64,000 nucleotides of DNA from Deltaproteobacteria bacterium (GTDB lineage Bacteria > Desulfobacterota > JADFVX01). Positions 9,580 to 19,600 of this stretch are shown here, piece after piece. The notes below the pieces were generated by a model. That model was not told the origin of the DNA and ran no database searches. It saw only the letters and a program-made list of their open reading frames with translations. The stretch covers positions 62,001 through 126,000 of the forward strand of contig JAOUBX010000002.1 of the NCBI GenBank assembly GCA_029860075.1. The letters are read 5' to 3'. Numbering within the stretch: the stretch's first letter is position 1; every line of letters begins with the position of its first letter. Made by a program: the position numbers and the translations under genes.

Positions 9580-12500
9580 TTACGCCTTTTGTACCTTGGG
9601 CAGGCTCACATAAAAAATACTCCCGCTCCCGGGGTTATCTTCAACCCATATTTCCCCCTCATGCAGTTCAACAATACGCTTGGCAATGGCAAGGCCAAGT
9701 CCTGAGCCTTTGATTCCCTTCATTCCAATGCGCTCAAAGCGTTCAAAAATTCGCACCTTATTTTTATCTGCTATACCGCTGCCATAATCCTTGACAGATA
9801 CAACCTGCCCCTTCTCTCTCTCTTCAATATGGACTTCTATTCTGCCACCCTTTAGGCTATATTTTACAGCATTGGAAAGAAGGTTCATAAATACGTCTTT
9901 TATCATGGCATTGACACAGGCCGGATGGGGCCCTGCAACAGGGTAGTGGAGTGTCAAAGATTTTTCCTTAAGCTCGTATTCAAATTTCTCAATTACCTCA
10001 CTCAAAATTTCACCTATATCTATTACCCGGCATTCAATTTTCTCTATCATTTCGAGTTTGGAAAATGTGGATGCATTCCCTATCATTTCTATGACGTCAG
10101 ATGATGAATCCCTGATTAATTCCATAATCTCTCTCTTCCTGCCTGCCTCTTCACTTGCAAGCAACATTTCCACCGAGTTTTTTATAATGCCCACGGGGTT
10201 TAATACATCATGACTCATAATATCGGTAAAAAGATCTTTCATCCGGTTTGACTCTTCCAGCATGGTGGCATATTTACTGAGCGCTTCCCGGGCTTTTTTC
10301 TGTTCCGTAATGTCTTCCTTGACAGCCACGAAATGGGTTATCACACCTTCCGCGTCTTTAACAGGTGAGATAGAGGCCGATTCCCAATAAATGTCTCCAT
10401 TCTTCTTCTTGTTGCAAAACTCCCCATGCCACTCACTACCTGAGGTAATGGCGCTCCACAGCTTTCGATATTCCTCAGGTGGGGTCTTGCCCGATTTTAA
10501 TATGCGGGGATTTTTACCGATAGCTTCTTCAAAGGTATAACCCGTTATCTCTGTAAATTTGGGATTGACGTACTCTATCTTTCCATTTGTATTCGTCACC
10601 ACAACCGTGGCCGGGCTATGTTCGACGGCACGGGACAAGTTGCGAATCCGGGCTTCGGCTTCCTTGCGGCGTTCACCACTCCTGAAAGCGTCTATTATGT
10701 TTGCGCTTGTGACGAGAACAGGACCCAGATATTTTACAAGCGCATCATCATAGCCGCCCGGCCTGTTTGCAATACCCACCATGCCTACCAGCCTGTCTCC
10801 GCTTTTTAAGGGAAGCCCTAAAAATTTATCCAGTGGCGGATGGCCGTTGGGAAGACCGCAGCGCCGCCGGTCATTAGCAGGGTCATTGGAAATAACCGGT
10901 TCAGCCGTCGTTATAACGGCGCCGAAAAGCGATTTCAGATTATAAAACTCCATACCGCTTGATTTGAATTTTTCATAAAGTTCCCTCGTCTCTTCATTCC
11001 AGGAAATATTGGTGATTGCATGGGTTTTAAGGTAGGGACCGCCTTCTTTATCGTTAAAAACCTCACCGATAAAACCGTATTCACTTGCCGTTAGCAAAAG
11101 AATATCCTCTAAAAGTTTTTCAAACAAAATATGAGGGTGCGTGTTAGAGATAAACCGTGACTGGGCAATACTTATGCAGTCGAGGAGCTTGTTGCTTTGA
11201 GACAGTTTTTCCTCAGCTTTTTTACGTTCCGTTATATCCTGAATGGTCCCTGAGATGATGAGAGGCCTGCCCTTGTCATCGACATCTACCGTTGCCTGTT
11301 CGTGGACAATTACCCGCTCCCTGGAATCATGCAATAAAATCCTGTGATCGATGTTAAAGAGACTTTTTTGCCGGAGCGCATTAAAGAATGATTGTTTAAC
11401 AAACTTTCTGTCGGCAGGATGCACTGTTTTAAGAAAGTTTTTAAGGTTTGCATCAAACTTGCCCGGCACCTGCCCGAGAATACGATAGACCTCATCGGAC
11501 CAGTACATCCTCTTTTCGGCAAGATTCCACTCCCAGTTGCCGAGATGGGCAATCCTCTGGGCGCTGGAAAGGCGTGTCTCACTTTTCCTTAGCGCCTCTT
11601 CAGATTCCCTGTGGCGCATATTTGCTCTTGCAATAAACCAGGCGCCGATAGCTGCAAGAATTAGCAAAATAATATATAAGGTCAGCAGTTGTCGAAACAA
11701 TTCCTTCGATATCCTGTACAAGAGGGGCGGCGGCACGCGGGACACGATTTTCCAGTAGTAATCTTTAATACCCAATTCAGCAGCGCTGGGAGCAAAAGGC
11801 TCAACGGCCCCCGTACTCGACTTTTGGCCTTCCAGAAGCGGATAAATCGTTTCAAAGGTAAAAAGACCGTTGCTATTGCTAAACTGGCCTTTCTCCATTC
11901 GTAAAATCTGCTGCCATGCCCCGGGAAAGGCATTATTGATTTTTTTATCTTTTCTTTCTTTAAGCATGAAGCCCCACTCCTCTTCGGCAGAAGTACCGAT
12001 GAGCCAATAGCCGTCAGAATTAAGGAGCATGGCATTACCAAAGGCTGTGGTAGCTCCGGCCTTCAGGTTATTGATGAGAACGGAACCGAGGTAGTTGAGT
12101 ATAATAATGCCTCTTTTATTCCCATAGCTGTCAAAAACAGGCGTTCCAAAGCGAATCACGGGCTTAAAAGGAAGCTCTATTTCTCCTTTTTCTATATTAA
12201 GATCCAGGGGTGAGACAAAAACTTCGCCTTTTTTCAGGTTTAAAGTATCTATAAAATAATATCGCTTCCCTTTGGATTGAAGTTCCATTTCAGGCACGAT
12301 TGACGGTTTCCCGGCATTATAATTGACGCGAACGATCTCCATTCCCTTCTCATCAATAAAACGGATCTGGTCATAGAAACCTTTTCTTAAGGACAGAGTT
12401 AGGAAATCACCGGCTAAATCTTCAGGTGAGTATTTCTCCCTTGAATCAAGAAGTTCATGAAACTCATGCTGTTCTGAAAGAAAGATGAGATCAGACACGA

Positions 12501-12669
12501 CATGATCGAGATCGGAAACAATCGATTTTACCTGGAGTTTAATATGATTTTTTTCAGTGGTTTCAACCAAAACACGCTCAGAAACGGTCTCGGCAAAATA
12601 TATCAAACCAAGGATAATACCCACGAGTATTGAGACGGGAAGCCAGATCAGAAGAAATGTCTTTTTCAT
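9580..12669 (-). CDS. dCache-PAS-GAF-PAS sensor histidine kinase
   Basis: 1029 residues. TM1 at 5-25, a double-Cache periplasmic sensor at about 40-315, TM2 at 328-348. The cytoplasmic part has PAS (365-482), GAF (505-665), a second PAS (675-790) and a kinase core with His820 in SHDVLNP. The ATPase domain shows NLLSNAVKYS and GSGLGLAIAKR. The GAF block is very like the second GAF of the 1172-residue kinase at 16690, including the shared SNDP and GGYD motifs. This points to recent paralogy within the array. The upstream GGAGAGAGGGGT serves as ribosome site. No receiver domain is attached. The ligand is unknown. Confidence 0.9.
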   Translation of the reverse strand: MKKTFLLIWLPVSILVGIILGLIYFAETVSERVLVETTEKNHIKLQVKSIVSDLDHVVSDLIFLSEQHEFHELLDSREKYSPEDLAGDFLTLSLRKGFYDQIRFIDEKGMEIVRVNYNAGKPSIVPEMELQSKGKRYYFIDTLNLKKGEVFVSPLDLNIEKGEIELPFKPVIRFGTPVFDSYGNKRGIIILNYLGSVLINNLKAGATTAFGNAMLLNSDGYWLIGTSAEEEWGFMLKERKDKKINNAFPGAWQQILRMEKGQFSNSNGLFTFETIYPLLEGQKSSTGAVEPFAPSAAELGIKDYYWKIVSRVPPPLLYRISKELFRQLLTLYIILLILAAIGAWFIARANMRHRESEEALRKSETRLSSAQRIAHLGNWEWNLAEKRMYWSDEVYRILGQVPGKFDANLKNFLKTVHPADRKFVKQSFFNALRQKSLFNIDHRILLHDSRERVIVHEQATVDVDDKGRPLIISGTIQDITERKKAEEKLSQSNKLLDCISIAQSRFISNTHPHILFEKLLEDILLLTASEYGFIGEVFNDKEGGPYLKTHAITNISWNEETRELYEKFKSSGMEFYNLKSLFGAVITTAEPVISNDPANDRRRCGLPNGHPPLDKFLGLPLKSGDRLVGMVGIANRPGGYDDALVKYLGPVLVTSANIIDAFRSGERRKEAEARIRNLSRAVEHSPATVVVTNTNGKIEYVNPKFTEITGYTFEEAIGKNPRILKSGKTPPEEYRKLWSAITSGSEWHGEFCNKKKNGDIYWESASISPVKDAEGVITHFVAVKEDITEQKKAREALSKYATMLEESNRMKDLFTDIMSHDVLNPVGIIKNSVEMLLASEEAGRKREIMELIRDSSSDVIEMIGNASTFSKLEMIEKIECRVIDIGEILSEVIEKFEYELKEKSLTLHYPVAGPHPACVNAMIKDVFMNLLSNAVKYSLKGGRIEVHIEEREKGQVVSVKDYGSGIADKNKVRIFERFERIGMKGIKGSGLGLAIAKRIVELHEGEIWVEDNPGSGSIFYVSLPKVQKA

Positions 12670-12750
12670 ACCCCTCTCTCCGGGAATAAGGGTTTACAAT
12701 TGATAATGGAGGAACTGGCAATTACTAATTTTGTTTACATTTTATCATAC

Positions 12751-15318
12751 TTAAGATCGGGAGGAGTCATCTTGAAGGGTTTTCAATTCTACCCAGAAGG
12801 TACTCCCCTTTCCCAAAGTACTGGTAACACCCATTGAACCACCCATCAATTCTACAAGGTGGTTTGCAATGGAAACCCCGATCCCCGCACCCTGTATGGC
12901 AGGATCAACCCCCTTAAGCTGTGCAAAGGGAGTGAAAACCAATCTTTGATTCTCTTCAGACAGCCCTATACCGGTATCACTGAATGATATTCGCAAACAG
13001 CCATTGTCTCTTTTCTCACAGAAAACGGAGATGCTGCCCGACGCCCTATTATATTTGACGGCATTGGATAAGAGGTTTAAGAATATCTCTTTTAACCTTA
13101 CCTGATCGGCATAGAGTATTTCATTAAAGCAGGCTGAAATTTCGAAAGAAAGGTTGACTCCTTTCTCATGGACAAGAGGACCGATAAGGGCGATGCATTC
13201 CTCCAGGGTGGGGCAAATATTGACAGGCCGTGCATAGATGGTCAGTTGACCCGACTCTACCTTAGAAATATCGAGCACATCATTGACGAGATCTGTAAGG
13301 TGCCAGCCGGCATATATTATTTCATCGACACAGGATTCATGCCTTTCTTCCAGGCCTTCTTTTTCTCCCTGCATCACCTGGGCAAAACCGAGAATGGAAT
13401 TTAAGGGCGTTCTCAGTTCATGGCTCATGCGTGAAAGGAAGTCCGATTTGGCTTTACTGGCCGCCTCTGCCTCCTCTTTCGCCTTCTGGAGACTTATTTC
13501 AGTTTCTTTCAGTTCCGTTATATCCTGTACCGTCCCCAGAGAACGAAGCCCCTTACCTTCCTTGTCATATTCCGTCTTGCACTGCTCACGGACATATTTG
13601 ACGGTTCCATCTTTCAGCAGGATACGGTGAATGATATCGTAGTCACTTTTATTTTCGAGAGAAGCCCTGTACTCCTTGTCTACCCTCTCCCTGTCCTCAG
13701 GATAAATAAAATCGAGAAATTCATCATAAGTTAAAGCACCGGCCTCTTTCTCTATCCCGAAAATTCTGAAAACTTCATCAGACCAGATCAAGTCATTATT
13801 AAGCAGGTTTAATACCCAATGGCCTATGTGTGCAATATGCTGGGCTTCTCGCAGCTTTTTTTCACTTTCTTTCAGCGTATCTTCCGCTTCTTTCCGTTCC
13901 AGTTCTCCCGACGCCCTTGCGGCAACAACATGCAAGAGTGTTTCAGCACTCTTTATATTATGCAGAGGTCTGCCATCCATGACGGCAACGTGGCCTATGG
14001 ACTGCCCCTTTGTTCCCCATAAAGGAACACCAACATAACTTTCAATACCCATAGTCACGAGCATTTCATCTTCGGGAAAGAGTTCCTGAATATTTTCAGG
14101 ATAAATGCAGGTCTTTCTCCCTACAACTTCTTTACAGGGCGTTCCTTCAAGAGCATATTCGAAATTTTCAACAATTTCACCCCTGGCAAAGAGCGCCACC
14201 GTAGCAGCATGCTCATCATCGATGAGCCTTGCAATAAAAGCGTAATCAACACCAAGTGCATGAGCCAGGTATCTGGAAAGGGCTTCAAAGAAATTCTCGC
14301 CATTTGTTCTCCATCCCCGCTGGGCAACAAAGGAGAGGGCGTTTTCCGTCTTTTTCCTGTTAGTAATATCATGGGCTATCCCTTCAACGGCAATAACTGC
14401 TCCACCCTCATCAAAGATGGGAACTTCTGCAACTTCCAGCACATGGACCGTTCCATTTTTATGATAAATCTCCAGTTCGTAGGGAGGCTGCTGCTCGCCC
14501 TTTATGCACAGTTCCGTATAACGTTTCGCATCATCGTTAATAGGATTGTCCGTATAGTACTCCGTATAATGAGTGAAAAACTCTTCCTGCGAATAACCGA
14601 GAACAGTCTTAACGGAAGGGCTCAAATAGGTAAAAATGCCTTCCACGTTATGGGAATAAAAGAAATACTCTTCTCTTAAATTTTCAACGAGGCGCCTGAA
14701 TTTTTCTTCACTCTTTTTAAGGGCCACTTCCGTTATTTTCATATCTTCCATCATACTGAGCAGCGCCCGTCTCGACCTGTCCGATTCATGCAAAAGTTTT
14801 TCATTCTCTTTGGAAGTCTTTTGCATTTTTTCAAGGGCACTTTCTCTTTCCAGGCTTTTTTCAAGATCAGCCTGGTACTTAAGATCCGCCTCGATAACGT
14901 CTCTAAACTCTTCCAGCAGTTTTTTATAGAGGTCGCTATACTCATTACGCTTATTATCGAGGACACAGATAGTACCGAACATGCTGCCATCAGGATAGTG
15001 AAGGGGGAAACCGAGATATGAGATCATACCAACTTTGATATCGGGATTGAACTTCCAGGTTTCATCATGAAGCGCATCGGGAACAAGGAGCGCTTTATTT
15101 TCATTCATGACGCTTTCACAATAAAGTCCCCTATCAAGTGGGGCAACTTCACCTTTTTTGTATGGATTACCCTCTGAACGGCTCGTGAAATAAACCATGA
15201 CGTTATTTTCATCACATTTCATAATAAGTGCAGCAGGTACATTAAATAGCTCTGCAAGCAGATCTACAATCTTCTGCCATTGACTTCCAAAGCTCTCAGG
15301 AACAAAAGTGCTATTCAT
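12751..15318 (-). CDS. Soluble GAF-PAS-GAF-PAS sensor histidine kinase
   Basis: 855 residues from ATG at 15318; GTG at 15327 is an alternative start. No membrane segment or signal peptide, so cytoplasmic. Order: GAF (about 14-145), coiled coil, PAS (205-325, SPSVKTVLGYSQEEF), GAF (335-475), PAS (485-600) and a kinase core with SHELRTPLNSILGFAQVMQ. The ATPase domain ends GAGIGVSIANHLVELMGGS. The kinase core and its CVDEI..AGWHLTDLVNDVLDIS region are nearly the same as in the 903-residue kinase at 4429. The first PAS resembles the first PAS of the hybrid kinase at 38569. It is part of the six-gene array. Confidence 0.88.
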   Translation of the reverse strand: MNSTFVPESFGSQWQKIVDLLAELFNVPAALIMKCDENNVMVYFTSRSEGNPYKKGEVAPLDRGLYCESVMNENKALLVPDALHDETWKFNPDIKVGMISYLGFPLHYPDGSMFGTICVLDNKRNEYSDLYKKLLEEFRDVIEADLKYQADLEKSLERESALEKMQKTSKENEKLLHESDRSRRALLSMMEDMKITEVALKKSEEKFRRLVENLREEYFFYSHNVEGIFTYLSPSVKTVLGYSQEEFFTHYTEYYTDNPINDDAKRYTELCIKGEQQPPYELEIYHKNGTVHVLEVAEVPIFDEGGAVIAVEGIAHDITNRKKTENALSFVAQRGWRTNGENFFEALSRYLAHALGVDYAFIARLIDDEHAATVALFARGEIVENFEYALEGTPCKEVVGRKTCIYPENIQELFPEDEMLVTMGIESYVGVPLWGTKGQSIGHVAVMDGRPLHNIKSAETLLHVVAARASGELERKEAEDTLKESEKKLREAQHIAHIGHWVLNLLNNDLIWSDEVFRIFGIEKEAGALTYDEFLDFIYPEDRERVDKEYRASLENKSDYDIIHRILLKDGTVKYVREQCKTEYDKEGKGLRSLGTVQDITELKETEISLQKAKEEAEAASKAKSDFLSRMSHELRTPLNSILGFAQVMQGEKEGLEERHESCVDEIIYAGWHLTDLVNDVLDISKVESGQLTIYARPVNICPTLEECIALIGPLVHEKGVNLSFEISACFNEILYADQVRLKEIFLNLLSNAVKYNRASGSISVFCEKRDNGCLRISFSDTGIGLSEENQRLVFTPFAQLKGVDPAIQGAGIGVSIANHLVELMGGSMGVTSTLGKGSTFWVELKTLQDDSSRS

Positions 15319-15352
15319 ACCCTTCACTCCATTACCTTTACTTGCAAAGAAT

Positions 15353-16672
15353 TCATTGATTCTCTTCCTCTTTAATTCTCATGTAACGGATATCTTTCCC
15401 TAACTCTTCCAGCAAGCGATTAACCTCCTCCTTTAACTCCATGATACGCTCCTCACGATCCAGGTTCAAGCCGCTCCATCGGCGAAGCTCATCGAGCTGT
15501 TCCTTCATTTTTTTTTCCGATTCCTTCATGGCGCTAATATCCTGAACATTGGCAATCCGGTAGAGAACCTCTCCATCGTCATCTTTAATGGCCGTCACAT
15601 CCATGAGGACAGGAAAAGTGGAACCGTCCTTTCGTATATGAATCGACTCGAAAGTATAATGACCGAAATCATGGACCTTCTGAATATATCCCGGCAGATC
15701 TTTATGGCACGGGGGAGCATAAATATCCAAAAGTGAACGGCCCCTCATTTCCTCCATAGTCCAGCCATGCATTTCGGCAAAGGCCCGGTTCATCATCTCA
15801 ACCTGATTGCTGTCACCACTCCCGATAGCAATTCCCCACTCGGCATATTTGAAAATCTCTCCCCATTTGATAAGCGCCTTATTGGCACGCTCCCTTTCTC
15901 TCAGCTGCCCTTTAAACCTTCTCTGTCCTGTCACGATGGCAATAAGCCCTACTATCCAGATAGCGCCATGGGTTATTAAATCACTGAGCGTTTCCTCCCA
16001 TTCATGAGCGTAAAGGTCCGAAAGGGGCACGGACACACTGACGCCGCCCCGCACATCACCCACCTTATAGCCCTGGTAGGCATGGCACTTGAGGCAGCCT
16101 TCCACCGTTATCATGGGCTGCATAAGTCTGATATAGGGCTTGCCGTCAATTTCCGAAAATTCAAGAACTTCTTTTTCCTCCCTTTCAAAGGCCTTAAGGG
16201 CCTTGCGCTCCCATTCGTCAGGCGCATTTTCAGCACGATGGAGATTAAGGCTCGTAATATGCCCCCTTATGCCATAGAGGTCTCTGAACCTTTCATTCAT
16301 CTCTCTGACCATGTAGGCAGGATTCATAAGGGTGAGCAACTTGCCTGAAGGCGTTCTAATGTCTCGCTCGGGAAGATCTTTAAGGTAGGGGTTGGGCCGT
16401 GTTTTTTCAGTAACAGGCACATAGACGCCGCCATGGGAAGCAGCCCAGTAACGAAATGCCTGGTCCTTATCAAAGTTGGCTCTCGCCTCCCTGACTGCAA
16501 GGCTTTCCGTATCATGCCTGTGGTCAAGAATATCGAGCGCAAGAAAGCCAAAAATGAAAAGAGTCCAGCATATGCCGAGAAACCAGGCGTAACGCGCAAG
16601 TCGCTTCTCGGGAAGTTCCGTCTTCAAGGCCTGGTCTGTAACAGCCATAAGCTGTTTCTTTTCTTCAGTCAT
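15353..16672 (-). CDS. Membrane DUF3365 haem sensor with PAS domain and no output domain
   Basis: 439 residues from ATG at 16672 (GTG at 16675 is also possible). TM at about 28-48 and 235-251 bracket a periplasmic DUF3365/Tll0287-like domain. It has a CLKCH motif near residues 193-197 for c-type haem. One PAS domain follows (about 270-390). The C-terminus is charged and helical, including GLNLDREERIMELKEEVN, a linker often seen after PAS domains. There is no HisKA, GGDEF, EAL or methyl-accepting domain. The N-terminal half is a close paralogue of the 4429 kinase. It may act by pairing with that kinase or the next one in the array. It lies 14-24 nt from its neighbours, which fits co-transcription. 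Confidence 0.87.
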   Translation of the reverse strand: MTEEKKQLMAVTDQALKTELPEKRLARYAWFLGICWTLFIFGFLALDILDHRHDTESLAVREARANFDKDQAFRYWAASHGGVYVPVTEKTRPNPYLKDLPERDIRTPSGKLLTLMNPAYMVREMNERFRDLYGIRGHITSLNLHRAENAPDEWERKALKAFEREEKEVLEFSEIDGKPYIRLMQPMITVEGCLKCHAYQGYKVGDVRGGVSVSVPLSDLYAHEWEETLSDLITHGAIWIVGLIAIVTGQRRFKGQLRERERANKALIKWGEIFKYAEWGIAIGSGDSNQVEMMNRAFAEMHGWTMEEMRGRSLLDIYAPPCHKDLPGYIQKVHDFGHYTFESIHIRKDGSTFPVLMDVTAIKDDDGEVLYRIANVQDISAMKESEKKMKEQLDELRRWSGLNLDREERIMELKEEVNRLLEELGKDIRYMRIKEEENQ

Positions 16673-16689
16673 CACTATTTTTCCGGCAA

Positions 16690-19600
16690 TTAAAAGCTTC
16701 TCTGACTCTCTTCTCCTTTAGGCAAACTCACAGAGAAGATACTCCCGCCTTCCGGATTGTCATCAACCCAAATTCTTCCCCTGTGGAGATCGACGATACG
16801 CCTGGCTATGGCCAGACCGAGGCCATAACCCTTGTCCCCTTCCCTGGCTGCCCGCACAAAGCGTTCAAAAATTCTCTCCTTGTCCTTATCGGCTATGCCC
16901 GGTCCCCGGTCCTTAAAAGAAACAATCCACGCATCTTTTTTGCTCCTCAACTTTATTTCAATCTTGCTTTTCAAGGGGCCATACTTGATGGCATTTGCCA
17001 GCAGGTTGGTAAAAACATCACCCATCATCTTGTTAAGGAAGACAAAGGATTCCTTCCTCCTGCGATAGACAACGGTCATTTTCTTTTTCTCCAACGCCCT
17101 CTCAAGTTCTCTCATGCTTTCCTTTAACATTATATCAAGATCCAGACGGGAAAGATCGACCTTGTCCAGGGTTTCCAACCTTGAATATTTAGCGGCATTC
17201 TTTATGAGGTGGATAAGTTTGTCGGCATTGAGGCGGATTTCTTCTATTATGTCTATTTTCCCGGCATCAGTCTCTTCCTCCATCAATATCTCGGCAAAGT
17301 TCATCACCAGGCTGGCAGGGTTCATAAGATCATGCCGTATGATATCAATAAAAAGATCTTTCAGGCGGTTCGACTCTTCCAGCGCCTGGGCATTATGCCT
17401 GATAGCTTCTTCAACCTCCTCGCGCTTAAGCACATTTCTGTAGGCATCAACCATGCTTGTACAGGTAGCCAGAAAAGGTTTGAGGTATTCAATCATGCGC
17501 TCATCGTAACCGCCGGACCTGTTTGCAGCGCATACAATGCCCGTCATCTTGCCTTTCAGGGGGAAAGGTATGCCGACAAAAGAATTAAGCGGCGGATGTC
17601 CCTTTGGCAGGCCGCCGCTTCTGGGATCATTTTTCGGATCATTGGAAATAACGACCTTACCCGTTTTAATGACGGCGCCAAAGAGGGTATCCATATTTCT
17701 AAACTCCATCCCCTCTGATCTGAACCTTTTATACAAGGCCTTCGTTTCATTATTCCATGCTATATTGGTAAGGGCTCTCAGCTTGAGCCGGGGCGCTCCC
17801 TCATGGCTATAAAGAAGTTCGGCAATAAATCCGAACTCGCTATCTGTAAGCGGAAGGAAGTCCCTCAGGAGTTCATTAAAAATATCATAAGAATCGGCTT
17901 CTGAAATAACGCCTCCCTGGGCGCGATTAATGGCATCGAGCATTTTGTTGCTTTTCAGCAGTTCTTTTTCCACCCTTTTACGGACCGTCACATCCTGGGC
18001 CAGACCGGCAACACGAACCACCTTTCCCTCCTTGCCTGTGATGTGAAATCCCTTATCGGCTATCCACCGCAGAGAACCGTCCTTTCTGACTATTCGGTAT
18101 TCCACATCATAAGCGCCCTTTTTGTGAATAAACTGATTAAAAATCTTGCCGATCCTTTCAACATCATCCTTGTGGATACATTCCATCCAAAGCTTCGGAT
18201 TTTTGTAAATGTCTTCCTGCCTGTGCCCCCAGATTCTTTCAAACTCGGGGCTTACATATTCAACACGTTCCACATCTTCCACAGACGTCAGCCAGAAAAC
18301 CTCTTTAATATTTTCAGCCAGTTGGCGAAATTTCTGTTCACTTTCCCTGAGCGCCTTCTCCGCCTGCTTTCGCTCCGTAATATCATGGACAAGCCCCTCA
18401 TAGGAGACGAGGCGTCCCTTTTTTTCATCGAAATGTAAAACGGGTGTATTCATGATCCATCTGACAGCCCCCGATTTATGAATAATTCGATGTTCGAAGG
18501 GCCCGGCTGCTTTACCTGAAAGTAATCGGGAGACCTGCTTTTTCACTGATTCCTTATCATCATTATGGATCATTTGATACCAAAGCATTGGATCTTTTTC
18601 GTACTCTTTGGGGCTATAGCCGGTAACGGTAATACAACCCGGCCCATGGCTCGATGAAACAGGTTTTCCCCCTTTAATTTTGACGGAATAAATGTAATCA
18701 GTGACCGATCCCAGCAGTTCCCGGTAACGTTTCTCACTTGCCTCAATCTCTTCGGTACGCGCCCTGACCAGGGCTTCAAGATGGTGACGATACTTTTCAA
18801 GCTCCTCTTCAGCCTCTCTGCGTTCCGTTATATCCTCGCCGGAACTGAGGCTGCCCGTAATATTTCCTTCCTCATCTCTAAGAAGCGTATTGTGCCAGGA
18901 AATAAGACGCTTTTCACCTTTCCTGTTAACGACAGGATTTTCATAATACTCGAGAGCTTTGATCTTGCCCGCCATGATCTCTGCAAAACCTTTTTTCACT
19001 TCATCCCTCACATCTTGAGGAACAAAATTATCAAACCAGTTTTTGCCTATAATACTCTTTTCACTGTATCCCAGAAGACGGCTCCCCTTTTTGTTAATGA
19101 GCCTTACCTTCTGGTCAGGATCGATAACAACGAGGATAACGCCTGCCACATTGAGATACTGCTGCATCTTGACAGCCGTCGCCTTAAACTTCTCTTCAAT
19201 GGCCTTTCGCTCGCTAATATCACGAATGATGGATGTAAAAAAGAACGCTCCCTTCACTTCCCACCGGGCTAATGAGAGTTCAACAGGAATTTCACTGCCG
19301 TCCTTCTTAAGTCCTGCCAACTCGACAGATTTCCCGATGACCTTTGACGGGCCTTTTTTTGAAAGAACGCGACGCAATCCTTCCCGGTGGGCCTTCCTGT
19401 ACCTGTGGGGAATAATGAGGGTGGCAGGTTCTCCAACAGCCGCTTTGGCGGAATAACCGAAAACAAGTTCAGCGCCCTTGTTCCAGAAGATAATTTCGCC
19501 TTCTGAATTAATGGAAATAATCGCCTCATTTGCCGTCTCTGCAACGGACCGGAAATGTTTTCCACTTCTTTCGAGATTCTCAACATTCCAGCTGTTGCTT

